Shown: in pieces, positions 1-12,233 of the stretch
Numbering within the stretch: the stretch's first letter is position 1
Layout: each line of letters opens with the position of its first letter
Translations under genes and position numbers: made by a program
The notes under the pieces: model-generated
The model's database searches: none
What the model saw: the letters and a program-made list of their open reading frames with translations, nothing else
Told to the model about the DNA's origin: nothing
NCBI GenBank assembly: GCA_030062745.1
Contig: CP099847.1
Coordinates: 28,382,923 to 28,446,922, forward strand
Origin: Capitulum mitella
Lineage: Eukaryota; Arthropoda; Thecostraca; Pollicipedomorpha; Pollicipedidae
Direction: 5' to 3'
DNA length: 64,000 nucleotides

Positions 1-1438
1 CAGACCTTCCTCCCCGTGAAATAAAGTTTTATTGGAATAAAATAAATCGAATGTATTATGTTGAGCTGCACATCATGCGAGTAATGCTTTACGTTGACCT
101 AAATTCCATCTTCATGCCTGAAGACCGTCTGTGAGAAGTGCACTCGGATCCAGCTCATTCCCTCATCTCAGCCAGGCATATTACGTCCGGGCTCAACGAT
201 CCACTTGCACTCCGCTAACTAAGATCCACGGCCGGCGAACAGCGCCAAACGGCCGTTATCGGAATAGACGGGCCGCGCGGTCCTCGCCAACGACTCGGTT
301 CGGTTCTGCACCGCTTTCCCGGCCGGGCGGCGAGGCGGGGATCAGCCCGGCCGCCCGGATTTCAAATAACGGGGTCGTGCTCGCAAGAGGAGCCCCGGCA
401 CCGCAGGCTGCCGCCGTCAGAAATAAGCAGCTGGTTGAACGGGCAATTCGATTTTCATTTCATTTATCTTTCTTATTATTCGATTTCTAACGATACATCA
501 ATGAATAGCGCGATTCATTGGTATAGTTTTACGGAGATGGTGAAAGTACAGAACTTTGGTGTGGATGTTTTGGGTTTTAGGGCACTCTGATGGCAGTGCG
601 ACATGACGCCCAAATAAAGCAGCTTTCAGAAAATTCAATAGATGCAAAATTCAGGTGTATGTGACCAGCTCAATCGCAACAGTAACTAAACGTCAGTGGC
701 TAGAAACCATGTGGACGAATGACATCAGATTTTTTTTTTGCATTTACGGAAGCATTAAGGAAATGAGGACATCCACACGTTCTACGCGTTTACGATAATT
801 CCAATACAGAACTAGAAATTGTATAATTGTAGCTAACAAATCTGAAAGCTACTGACGCCAAAGACAACGGAAGATGCACTTTTTGGAAATAGACAAGCTA
901 TTGTGGGCATGTTTTGTTACTAAGCAATTCATTCCAGCGATTCGCGCGAACATCATGAAGTCTTGCAGATTAAATTTTACTACCGATGCAGAGCAATGAT
1001 TGTTTTTGCGCGCAGTTAAAGGCCATAAACACACATATGATCACAGGGAAACGTTTCATCTACTATGCTCGTATAAACTGATTCCGCCCGTCAAAACAAC
1101 AGGTTAAATCGATTTTGTAAAAGAAATTGAAACGAGCAAAGTGCATAGTCACGAAGTCGTAATCCCGCAAACCACTGTTCCGTTGCTGTGCTCCTCCTGT
1201 GCTGCGATGAGTTGCTTATTTTGTTGCGCGTTGCCGTTTGCGTTGTCGCCGTGTTGGTGTTTCGCTGCCGATGTGTACCCGCTGGGTTCCGACTGATCCC
1301 GATAATGATTGCCATTGGGTGGTTGTGGTGAAAAGTTGTGCGCTTTTCGGTCGCTGATTCACGCCAATGAATAATAAAAGATGATACAACAGTAATTCAA
1401 GACTCATTTATGCGTCCAGAGCTTTAGCTTCTCGTCTG
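1..1438. other. Non-genic sequence, no gene recognised
   Basis: I see no convincing coding exon, RNA gene or complete repeat here. A GC- and CpG-richer patch lies at about 225-420. It holds an open frame whose residues follow base composition (Arg, Ala, Pro, Gly) and match no family I know. The remainder is AT-rich unique-looking DNA. Confidence 0.5.
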
Positions 1439-3705
1439 TGGGGAGGAGGGTTTATTCGTCTCTCCCCTGAGATCTCGAACAGTACCCAAAGGACAATCGA
1501 TTCGCCATGACATAAACTGCATTCTTATGAAAAGGAGTTTTGAAAATCTTGAAAGAGGTGGATGCAGGAGGGCAAAAAAGTCCGAAAGGGACATTTTTTA
1601 CTTGCATCGATACATGAAACGAGACCTAATCGACGGAACTTTCCAGTTAGCCCACACGTTTCAAATGTGGAGAAAATTCATAGGCATTCACAAGGTTTGA
1701 AAAATGGAGGAATATTTTCGGAAAATGCAATTAAACGAAAGTTACAAACTTCTTTTTAGCATTTGCTAGCCATGTTATACTGGGAAAGTACAAACATCAT
1801 TACATTGTTTTTATAATGTTGGCATATGTTGCGCCAGGGACACAAAAAGGTCGCTGTTTGACTGTTCAGCCTACGACCTTTCACCTTAACCCGGCACCGC
1901 CTGGAGTATTTTTGTACCCGTGACCGACTGGGTGTGTCAAAAAGGGCGTCCCCGCTATCTCAGTATATAACCGTCGGATCTGAACCGGACTACCACCAGT
2001 CGATAGCTCTGGGTCTTGCCATTCAGAAAATATTATGTTAGCCCTCGTTACGTGATTGATGACGTCACAGGTCACGTAAAACGCATAACACGACGTCGGA
2101 AAAACTGACATCGGTTTGTACATCATATCATCGGCAATACTGGTCTAAGAACCTTCAGCTGTACATTCAGCTGGGTATCAAACGAAAGACCACGATCTAC
2201 TGCATCAGAAACATGTCAAAATGTTAAAAAATGTCGGGTCAAAGTCAGCCTAGGTCAGGTGAAATATTGGTCTTACTTTGCATGCCAAAGATCGATAGTT
2301 ACTGGCAGCCGTTTTGATGCATGCGATAAAAAGGACGGAAGTTAAACCTTCTAATGATCAGTTTTGCATCGCCTGCTTTTCATCCGGTCAAGTCAGTCTA
2401 CGTCAGGTCAGGTTAGGTTGCTTTACTCTTCCTGATAAACAGCAATAATTACTCGCTGCGATTCTTTACTGCGTCAAGTATAGAACTGAAATGATATATC
2501 GTGATTATTAAATCTGCGCTGTCTTCTCCTTATAGGGTCAAGATCAAACCAGGCCGGGACAGATAGCCATTTTTCTTTTTTCTGACTAGGAACAACAGCT
2601 GCTCTCTGCCGCTTCTGAACGGTCTTCCACAGACAATGATGCATGTCATTTCGTTTTGACATCTACCTATGACGTGACCTGACATGACCTCGCATACCAT
2701 TCGTTGAAGCTTGTTGAGAGGCGCATATAAGTTTGCTCGTCTGGCTTGAACGATGGGGAAGGTCAGCGGCAGCCACTCCTACCACGCATAATGCAAATCA
2801 ATCCCATTGTCATCATGAATGTGACCTAGCATGACCTCTAATGTTGGTGTGTTACGGTTGTATGCCCTTTTGGGGTTGTGTCCTACGTACATCCAAGTAA
2901 TTCATGCATTGTATTCGCGAATTTTATAAAAAAAACAAAACAAAGAATGTTCGCAGCGCCGCCTGAAGGCGCAAAAACATGCATGCAAGGGATCACTTAT
3001 GACTTCATATCTTTATGACCTGACTTAGCATGGAAATGGTTTTGATGTCGAAATATGTAAAACTGAATGATTAACAGGCACTGAAATTTTGTTGAACTCA
3101 CTCTGGCGGTTCAGAAGTTTTCCAAGAAAAACCGATGGGATGCCCTTTTTTGACACCCTCCAGGCGGTGCCAGGTTAAACGACCTCGAATGACCTCAGAG
3201 TAACATTGAATGACTTAAGGTCATATCGCAGTGTTTGTAAATGTGTCCAGTCATTTGCACTGAGCATATTTCTCAGCGTTCTATTTATGGTTATCGTGGC
3301 ATAGGGTTCGCGCTCGGACATCGTAGGACATAGCTACGTGACTTGACTTAATATAGACCCGAAATTGGAAAAAATACCGAGCATTGTGCTGATTCACATA
3401 TGTTGCGCATTTTATCCTCAAAAATTGGCATAAAAATTATTAACAAAACCAAATAATGAATTTTGACCTTGACCTGGCATTGTGAAGTGACCTCAGACCA
3501 ACAAAAATAATGTTGGTGCCAAAAATGGCCTGAAGTGCCTCCCAAAAACTTGCTGGACTCCGCCCTAAACGGAATAAAATTTGGAAATGTTGCATTATAC
3601 GTAGGAAGAATAGGTACGAAAAGTATAGAAGGTGTTTCGAAAATCCTGGAAATGGCGAGAGGAAAACACGAAGAGAGCTTCTGGAGTCCCCGCACGGGAA
3701 TAGGG
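1439..3705 (-). mobile_element. TTAA-type non-coding transposon-like element, family 1, interrupted copy
   Basis: This is a diverged copy of the family seen complete at 14,249-15,449 and 62,164-63,381. It follows the 14,249 copy segment by segment: GC hairpin at 1,439-1,472, then the 'gagatctcga' block, the 'tgtataatgttggca'-like block, then TGACCT-rich DNA. Its far end reads CGGGAATAGGG followed by TTAA at 3,706-3,709. The near end has lost a recognisable terminal repeat, so the start is approximate. A second element (1,890-3,174) has been inserted into it at a TTAA. A TGACCTTGA site is kept at 3,464-3,472. There is no transposase frame. The piggyBac-like assignment is inferred from the TTAA and CCC...GGG ends seen in better copies. 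Confidence 0.75.
1890..3174. mobile_element. Nested TTAA-flanked element, family 2 (about 1.29 kb)
   Basis: The element starts CCCGGCACCGCCTGGAG directly after TTAA (1,886-1,889) and ends CTCCAGGCGGTGCCAGG directly before TTAA (3,175-3,178), giving a 17-bp terminal inverted repeat with one mismatch. A second inverted match follows inside each end (GTGTCAAAAAGGGCGTCCC against GTGTCAAAAAAGGGCATCCC). The outer element resumes in register on both sides, so this is an insertion into family 1. The interior has several TGACCT half-sites and no coding potential. It is best read as a non-autonomous piggyBac-like element. The family name is mine, not from a database. Confidence 0.8.
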
Positions 3706-3709
3706 TTAA

Positions 3710-6700
3710 TGTTCTCGGTCGACTTTGATGAACCATGCATAATTTTGTAGATTAAAAGTCTTTCTTATTTCAGCTAACATAAAAACGTTGCTCAAGCATC
3801 TGGATGAATATAAAAGGCAAACCTTTATGTTTTTCGTCTAACATAGCATATATCTTAAATATAACAAAAGTTTTTTCGTCTACGACATCAGCAGTAAGAC
3901 GTCGTTTGGTAAGCGTGACAAGCGAGGCGTACTTTGTTGCTGCTTGTATGGCTACTTTCCGTTTACGCTTTTCATCATACAACAGGATACTTATTGGTCC
4001 ATTTCAGCATTTTACATCCGAAGAATAGCAGGTTTAGACGTCATGGGCATACATGATATTTTCACTCCCATTACTGAGCTGTTCAAAAATGCCCATGGAA
4101 AATCAGCCTAAGATTACATCACATTACTTCCGAGGAGGTTATATGGAAGAAAGAGCTCACAAGCTAACGCATGGCAAATGCAAACACATAAAATTTAAAG
4201 AAGTTAGTTATCTTCCAGTGAAAGTTTCATAATTCAGCGCCCAGCGACTGCAGTCATTAGCCAGCAGAAGGCATTATGGGAGGGCCGCTCAAGTTTGATT
4301 ATTTTTGATAATTAAAGTAAGACTCATTCGACCCTGCTCGCCATCATCACCATTTACAATCTTTGGCTACACAGAAAATGGATATGAAGTATTTTTAGAC
4401 CAGAGACGGATTCCTAGTGTCTACCCAAAAAGTATGCCATTATATCAAGCAGAGTATTGAGAACGTGTTCGCAGTCAAATCATGCACTCAGTTCCTTTTC
4501 TCCAGAGAAAACTAATCAAAGCATCGTTAATTTTGTCAATCCCTTTGCACCTTGATCCGAAGTTGATGCCACGTGCGATTGTCAACAAAGCAAATGTAAC
4601 TTACTTCCGCAAGATTTTTTGGTGAAGCGGCCAGAAAAGAACATGTCGGGTCGTGGACTTTGTGACATTTCACTTCAACCATAAAGTATGGGTCGCCGAC
4701 CTTATGCGCCGCATGAAATGTCAGTTGATCTACTCTCAACATCTGGGTAACGATCAATTGTCATTCATTGATTTTCCGATGAAGACACCGCTTCTGTAGT
4801 GTCTCAGAGCCCACAGAGCCCACGCGACTGTCACTACTGCACTTTTCAAACGCAGTAGTGCAGCAGCAGTAGCAGCAGTGTAGTGTAGCGGCTTTTGGTG
4901 TCTTGCGGGCCACTGAAATACCCGCTACTCCCGACAAAAGCACTAATCTTATATCTGCTGCCCCAGGTGAAAAAGATGGTCGCAATTTCCATCAATAGAA
5001 TTTTCCTCCACGAAATTTCCACCATCGGAAAATCGGACCCCCTAAAAACTCCTCGTCTGAAACAGCAGACTTGCTTTTCAAGTTTTGCTAAATTTTTGTA
5101 ACGTGTTTACTTTTGGCAAGGAAAAAAGTTGTATCGTCAGGAACGTCCTCATCTTGTACGCATAATGATTCTCCGGTCTAATTCGATTAACTCGGAAATG
5201 GCTCAGAAATGTCACACGGAAATTCCTACTCCCTTCTTTGTTTTTGGGTTGCACGCAATCAGTACGCAGTGGCCAGTGGTGCAACACCAGTCACTAGTCC
5301 TAAGACATCTCAAATCTGAGATGGCCGTGCATGAAGACCAGCACCGCCTCATTTTTGTTTTTCGTGATATGTAGCATGATATTTCGACCAGATGTTGATT
5401 TTTCGTCGACATTTCGAGTGTTTTGAGCAACGGATCTCTTCCGACCGCGTTTTGGGAAACAAAAGCAGAGCGTGCTCCAAAATGACTTTTAATTTTCGGA
5501 AACGCGGCAAACCCGAGTCGCAACTCACCGAAGTTCTTCAGCTGAGCGCCATCAACGTTGAAGCTGATGCCCAACCAGGCATGATCGCGTCAGCCAATGT
5601 GCCGACCAGCCGACAGAGGGGCATGCAAACAGCAGCGCAGCTCGGCCTAGGCGTCCACAATGCACTTTCTGCTCAAAGGGGGAAGCTTTTTGCTTCTCTT
5701 ACTTGAGCTTCGGCGTGGCATGCAGATGACTCTGGCCACACCGTCCTCACAAAGTCTCAGAGCATCCAAAAAACCTCCAAGGCTTGCAGACCTTTGCACA
5801 GGACGTCAGGGGAAAGACAAGAAACCTTGAACCAGAAATGCAGGACCAAATAGACATCAAAGTGAGTAAAAAAAGAGCCACATGAGGTTTGAAGGATAGT
5901 CTACGATTGATTTGACAACCCTCTTGCACATAGTACGAAGTTGTGCCTGAAACGAAGATTTGAACATGAATTGCCTGTGTAGTTCTCCATTTATTTTTCT
6001 CATAATCACTCACCCACCGCAGTTGGCAGTTTGACATCTCTTCGTTTCGCAGGCTATGGCTTCAAAGAAATAGAATGCGAAAATAAGTATATCCTTCGTC
6101 GTTGACCAGGGGAGCAAGATTATTTTTCATTGGCCCGGCATGCAAATTTCACATTTTGTGGTTTAGGTACCTGAACAAAGCACTTCCACCAATATCCACC
6201 GTGGGATACTACCAGTGGTAAGTTGTCATTTTGAGATGGTATAGGTTTTTGATACTGGACGTCAAGAAATACCATACATGCAGGAAGCGTTTCATGCTCT
6301 TCAGAATCTCTGGGGGAACATGGGATGAGTGGGAAGCAAAATACAAATTTTTCGTGACGATTCATATGATTTCGTTGGATTTGAGAATTTTTAGTTATTT
6401 TCTCAAGAAGTCTGTGAATGACATCTATTGGCAGCTGGGACCCCACAACCAGCTGATGTGTTCCAAATCCCCTGGGCTATATTTCCCCCACGAAGAACGG
6501 CCAGAGGACGCAAATTTCCACCGTCGCACGCTGCCGTGTTGTCACGTTTTTCGCCTCTGCGTGCTGCCCTCGCTGACTTAATTTAACTGTCTTCCGCAGA
6601 AGAACGAATGATATAATAAACTTAAACATAATTCTATGACAGGCACGACTGTAAACATGCCATTATCACGGGGGTTTGGATTATCACTCACAGGCCAAGA

Positions 6701-7079
6701 GTACGACGGACGAAAACAGATCTGCATATGATTTGATTGAATTACCGAATGCAGCGCGGAACAATAATGTAGTAGTCGTAATTAGCTCCACGAAAGAGCA
6801 TTCGTCATCGACAAAGCGAGCAATCTCACCACGCTGTTACACGGAGTCCGAAATTAGCTGCACTTTATGACTGGATCGAGGCATAGTTCTATTATTCGGA
6901 ATTACGGATGAGTTCTGCTTTCAAGATGAGTAAATTGAATATATCTCAAACCTTTTTTGAAATGATGGATATCGACGGTACATTTTCCAGATTTCCGGAT
7001 TTCTCATAGCCAAATTCAACATAATAATGCAAGTGCAATGTTATAACAAAAACAAAACGGTGTACGGAGCGCATTTGGC
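3710..7079. other. Non-genic sequence, no gene recognised
   Basis: There are overlapping open frames on both strands at about 5.1-5.7 kb and 6.1-6.6 kb, but none shows a domain, splice context or family match that I recognise. A short CAG/GTA-rich trinucleotide stretch lies at about 4,855-4,885. Old unrecognised repeat DNA cannot be excluded. Confidence 0.5.
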
Positions 7080-7830
7080 ATGCGGCGGCCCACTTTGCTT
7101 TCATCCGACATCCTAGACGTGCCCGCGCTACGGCACCTCCAGTCCGGACATACTGCTGGCTCTGCCGGCGCGCCGCTGACGGCGCTACGGCGCCAGGGCC
7201 GATACAACATTCAGTGCGGAAGCGAGCAGTGGCGACGAGGAGGGTTTCGTGGCGGCCGCGACTGCCGCCAGCGACTTTCATCTCCCTCATCCGACCGGGC
7301 CTGCTCCATTTGGAAATCCTCTTTCCGCCGGCGGCTAATCCTCGGCGCGTGGAGCCCGGCGGCCCTGAGGGCGTCCCCTCCAACTGTCAACGCCGAGCCG
7401 CCGGCGGCGCCGCAGCCGCGGAATGGGCGGACAGCCGGGCCGCGCCGCCGTCGAAATGAAGCCTCGGCGGGCCCGTGCACGGCGGATACACGCGGGCCGA
7501 TTGGTTTTGGCGCGCCCGCGGCGCGTCCGGAGCCGGGATTTGGCGCGGTCTCGCCGTCGCGCCGGGCGCGGCGCGAAAAATGACGCTGTCGCCGCGTGGC
7601 GCGGCCCCATGCGTCAGCCGGAGATCGCGGCCGAGACCCGCCTGCGGCGGAATTATTGACGAGGCAGTCGGCCGCGGTCGGGCCGGCTACGAGCGCTCAT
7701 CGCCCGGGAAGGAGATTGCGCCAGGTGGTCGGAACGCGCGGCGCGTTTGGCGGCCGTGGTCGGCCCTGCCGGGTTTATGCGCTCCCGGCCGTGGCTCGAA
7801 GCAGGCGAGCGCAAATTGAGCGGAACATGA
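7080..7830. other. CpG-rich island-like block
   Basis: The sequence is strongly GC- and CpG-rich, in sharp contrast to its AT-rich flanks. Open frames on all frames here are rich in Arg, Ala, Gly and Pro, as expected from composition, and no protein motif is visible. It could be the promoter or first non-coding exon of a gene lying outside the window, or a regulatory island. I see no exon attached to it. Confidence 0.55.
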
Positions 7831-9329
7831 TGTGGAACAGTTAGCAGGCTGTAATGGCATAGCTGTGCAATCGTCTGCTTCTCGGAGGAGACGATTTTAA
7901 GTTGACAAGGGTAAGTGTTGCGTCGCCTCTGCAACGCTTTGCTCTGGCGGGACACGACTTTTCCGAAATGACGCAATGACACTTCCGGGTCAGCAAAGAA
8001 TTCGATACAAATCAATGATAGCCCGCATTCCATTAGGATTCGGGACATATCTGGTGGTTCAGCAGCAAGCGTTGCGGTTCTCTGCATGCATCAGGAGCTC
8101 CCGCCTGATGGTCAGGTGAGTCGTGAATCGTACCGAGACTGCGCTGGGCGCAGGAGGCGGCAGCCTGCTTCAAGGTCTCCGGCATATCTCGGCAACGGAC
8201 ACCTCTCACTGATCCGGTGAATGCCGGCTGGCTGGCCGCCCTGGAGCCGGGCGTGAGAGGTCTAAGACCGGACGCTTCGGCTGTCGGCGGGCCAAGCGGC
8301 CGGGAAGGAGACCTTGCGGTACAGTATAACCAGTCAGGACATTGCGGCACAGTATCCTAGGGACAACCTGCACTGTACAGCCCGAGGAACAGCGGTAAGT
8401 GGGGTCAATGTGGGGCTGCAGCTCAGTGCAGCGTTATTTCAGCCTCGCTCGGAGGGCGTTGATGGACGCACCCGAAGGTGCCTTTCTGCCTGTCGAAGAC
8501 GAGCGACGCATAAACGATTATCGCTTTTATGAAGCGTTCCATTGGTGTATGAGCATTTGCGGAGAAACGTTAAAAGAATGGGGGGAGGGCAGCCATTGTT
8601 GAGCCAATTCTTACCATGCAGCATTTTAAGGATAATGCTAACATAACATGACTGGTCCTGTTTATAGAATGTCATTGCCTCGCCCCTCCTCCTCCCCCTG
8701 CTCCAACGTGCGCTTCCGTCATACTCAGGTGTGAGACGGTAATTTTTTAAATAGTTTCATCTAGCTCACAGGAAGAGGATAATCAACATAGATGATGTCG
8801 TGCTGCTTTACGTATCGTAGGAAATGGCTTAGATTTCACTGGAAGCATTATGTGATGCGTTCTTTCATTTCTGCCAACGTGTTGGTTGGCCATGTGGTGT
8901 CATGGCAATGCCACTGACGTTTTCGTGCTCGGGCCAGATATCTGGAGTTCCCACAAAATCGCCAGAACATTAGCTGTAAAAAAATGTAACGGTACTTAAG
9001 ATCTAGCAGATGTAGACGCTCTTTTGCTGCATGTGATGTGAAATTATGGTAACCATGGAATGTCTATTGCATTCGTTAACCATTTCCGTTTCAGCTTGAG
9101 TGTAAGATATCAAAACGAAACTACACAGGATTTTCATGTTAAAATTATGGCAACGTAGAACACATCAAGTCTGAATGCCTGGCAGCACAATGGCTTAACA
9201 CAGTGATAACTTACTTTACTGAATGGCCTAAGCAAAATTGGGGTTCATTTGCTTTGTGACCCCAATAAAAAATTACCCTTCACTGCACTGACTGTCACCT
9301 TTTGTGCCTTGACGCCTTGTCATTAATCA
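7831..9329. other. Non-genic sequence, no gene recognised
   Basis: Mixed-composition unique-looking DNA. A moderately GC-rich segment lies at 8,090-8,470. I found no exon, RNA gene or clear repeat. Confidence 0.5.
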
Positions 9330-9630
9330 AACGATCCCTTCAGATCCAGAATCTTAAGCCTATATTTTGTTGACAGATCCTTTTAGACCTTAGGTCTCTT
9401 CAGATCTCGGATCCTAATTGAAGTATGTCGAAAGATCCCCACGGATCCTGGACCCTTAGGCGCCATTCTGTCGACAGATTCCTTCAGATCCTGGGACCTT
9501 TTCAAAATTTTGTTGGAAAATTTCTTCAGATCCTAGATCCTATAATAACCTTTCGTCGAAGGATCCCTTTAGATCCTAGATCCTATGGTGACATTTTTTC
9601 AAAAGATCCCTGGGAATTCTAGATTCTCTT
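9330..9630. repeat. 43-bp minisatellite rich in GGATCC/AGATCC
   Basis: Diverged tandem units contain a tTCGA-AGATCC-cTTcAGATCCTaGATCCT-type core. Equivalent positions recur at about 9,428, 9,471, 9,514, 9,556 and 9,599, a period of 43 bp. Two less regular units lie upstream from about 9,330. The repeated BamHI-like GGATCC and AGATCC words make it stand out from its surroundings. Confidence 0.85.
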
Positions 9631-11949
9631 GTGCGATCCAGACACATGTCTGATATCCATGTGTTTGTAAAAACTGGCATGCGTTCCATTTTTTCTTTTA
9701 AGATCTTTTCCCAGTGCACACAGGTCGGCTGACAGGAATTTCGCTCGCAAACTCGGCGAACATTTCCAGATAACTCAAAAGACATTAGAACATCACAACC
9801 AAACACTAATGCCATTGAATTATGTAGATTTCCATTACGAAAACCAGGCCTCCAGGATGTGATTTAGAAGTGCAGAGGCAGCCGGGACCCGGTGCTCCGG
9901 GAAGGGGGGGGGGGCTGGCAGTAGTGTCAGACCGGAAGCACCTGCCTTCCGACGGCCCGCGAGTCGTCACTGGCGAAGAAACAGGGCCATAAAGCCGGCC
10001 AGTAAAGGCACGCTGGTGGCTGTTGCAGTCAGCCTAACAGTCGGCGACACCAGTCAAAACGCAGACATGGCACAGGCCAGGGCCCATCGCGTGTTTCAAG
10101 ACGACGTCCAGGAACTAAGGCCACTGAAGCCGAAGACACACTATGTAACGCATCTGGACTTTGTTAATGAAATTAAAATTGCTGCGTAGAGCAAAAATAG
10201 ACATCTTATAATGTATTTAGTTTAATCATTTTTCTTATCATTTGCAGCCGGTTTTCGCGTCAGGTTTCTGTAGGGGATTCGCGTGCGGAATTTCACGTTA
10301 CTGGAAAACGTTAAATGATACCGATGCCGTGAGCGTCACTCGTTGGCGGCACCATGCAAATGTCTCGGCCATGGGTGGTTATCAGTGGCAATTCATTAAC
10401 ACTTAATGCGAGTTTCCGAGAATTGCGGAGCGGTGCTCGGCCTAAAACGTAATCCAATCTAGTCTGAATGCGCATATTTCCCGGATCGATTATTCAGCAA
10501 GGCCTATCTAAAACGCTTATTGATTAAGGTTTGACAAAGCTGTCTACAGCTCAAGTAATGCAAAGGAATTCATGTGATGGACGGCAGAGACATTAAACGA
10601 AGCACTGTTTATGGTATTCAAAAGCTGCTATGAAAATGCATATTTATCCTCAAATAAAGCCTGGAGCGATAAACGTAACAACTGGCACAGGAAAGATCTA
10701 ATTGGCTGACATTTGTTGTCCTGAACGCACAAACTGGATGCATGTTGGCAAAACAGACTTTCAATTAGCTCACCGGTGACTGAGGGAGTAGATACTGCCT
10801 TTGCCAAATTTTTGCGGTATCTTACCACGTGCCCTGAGATGGGGCAAACATTGTGACCCCCCTCATGGTTTCCAACGATATCTGACTAGAACATTCTTAC
10901 AAGACCCCCAAACTTTGCGGCATTCTTTTGCTTAAGAAACGCATCGGAGACAAAAAGAATTTCTGAAACCCGTGCATTTTTCCCTTAGATGCAGAACCTC
11001 AGGCTAAAAAAGGTTGCGCGCCGCTGATCGAAAATCGACCACAGATGACTTGTACTTATGAAAATTGTTTAAAAAATCGTGCAATAGAGTTCTTGCCAAT
11101 TTTCAGATATCAGATGTAGAGCAATACATCAGAGAAGCCTTTGTTTACTTTAAAGTTGGCTTGAGCTCGGGTCACGTGACTTCATAAATGCACGAATTTA
11201 AAAATAATCTCATGAATATTTTTGACATACTGTTAACATTTTGCGAGAATAAGAAACCGGAAATGTTTGATGAAGATAAGTGTGATGAATGTATGTACTT
11301 AAGTTTAAGTCGATATCTAAAAAACTTACGGAGATATAGCTTTCTAAAATCCAACTAGCAGATTAACAGTTGTTCAACATGCACTATAAATGCACTATGC
11401 ACTGCAATGCACTAAAAACTCAATGACAACTTGAGGTCTCCTGAGGCCAGTAAATTCTGTTGACCTTCATAGCCCGAAACCACCCCACAAAACATGCATT
11501 GTTATCAAAAGCAAGTTTACAGCGTCCATTACGAGCCATACCCACCCATAGTACGTATAAAACCCAAGACAAAGTCAGTTTTGTGAGGAACTCCTTTTGG
11601 AGACAGTTCAAGGGATGACGTAGTAACTTAATGATGTCAAACATGAACAGTGCTTCTTCAGTAGATTATTTATGAGCGCAAATCAAATACAAGACAGTTG
11701 ACCACATCCCTCAGCTCCCGACAAATAGGCCAACGAAAAAAACTTTTGCATTTTTTTACTTTATCGGTGTATAACGTGACAGTTAAGACATGTATCAGTA
11801 ATTATCGTTATTGCTGAGCATATGGGGTGTCTAGTGAAGCTTTCAGAATACCTTATCATGAAGTACTTTCTCAGTTATAAGTTGCCAGGCATGTTTTTTT
11901 AGACGGCTCGACACCACGGAAACCTCGTCGTTGACATACCTGACCTAGT

Positions 11950-12110
11950 TTTACTTCAAAGATATCACTCTAGAAATTTGATATTCTTATCGCAAAAAGT
12001 TACTTACCGCAGTTATCTTCTTGAAAAGTTTCATTGAAATCGGCTGATAGGTTTAAACGTTAGAGGGGAGGGAAAATTTCCCCCTCCCTACTCCGGCTCG
12101 CGTTATTTTC
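11950..12110. mobile_element. Possible fragment of a TTAA-type element end
   Basis: The phrase '...tttcattgaaatcgg...' followed by a GC-rich hairpin (gaggggaggg ... ccctccct at about 12,064-12,092) resembles the subterminal layout of the complete elements in this window. No TTAA with a matching terminal repeat is recognisable, so this is a weak call based on arrangement only. Confidence 0.3.
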
Positions 12111-12155
12111 AGGCCCTCTTCGCTGCGCGTGTTAAAAACAAACAAGGCACCGAGT

Positions 12156-12233
12156 TTCTGCTTTTAGACTTATGCCTTTAATATCTTTTGTACGTTCTGC
12201 TTTTAGACTTATTCCTTTAATATCTTTTGTACA
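12156..12233. repeat. 39-bp tandem duplication
   Basis: Two adjacent near-identical copies of a 39-bp unit beginning ttctgcttttagactta start at 12,156 and 12,195. Confidence 0.85.

Noticed and set aside
7080-7583. Open frames in the CpG block on both strands
   Set aside because: Several overlapping frames of similar composition and no motif; expected by chance where stop codons are rare.
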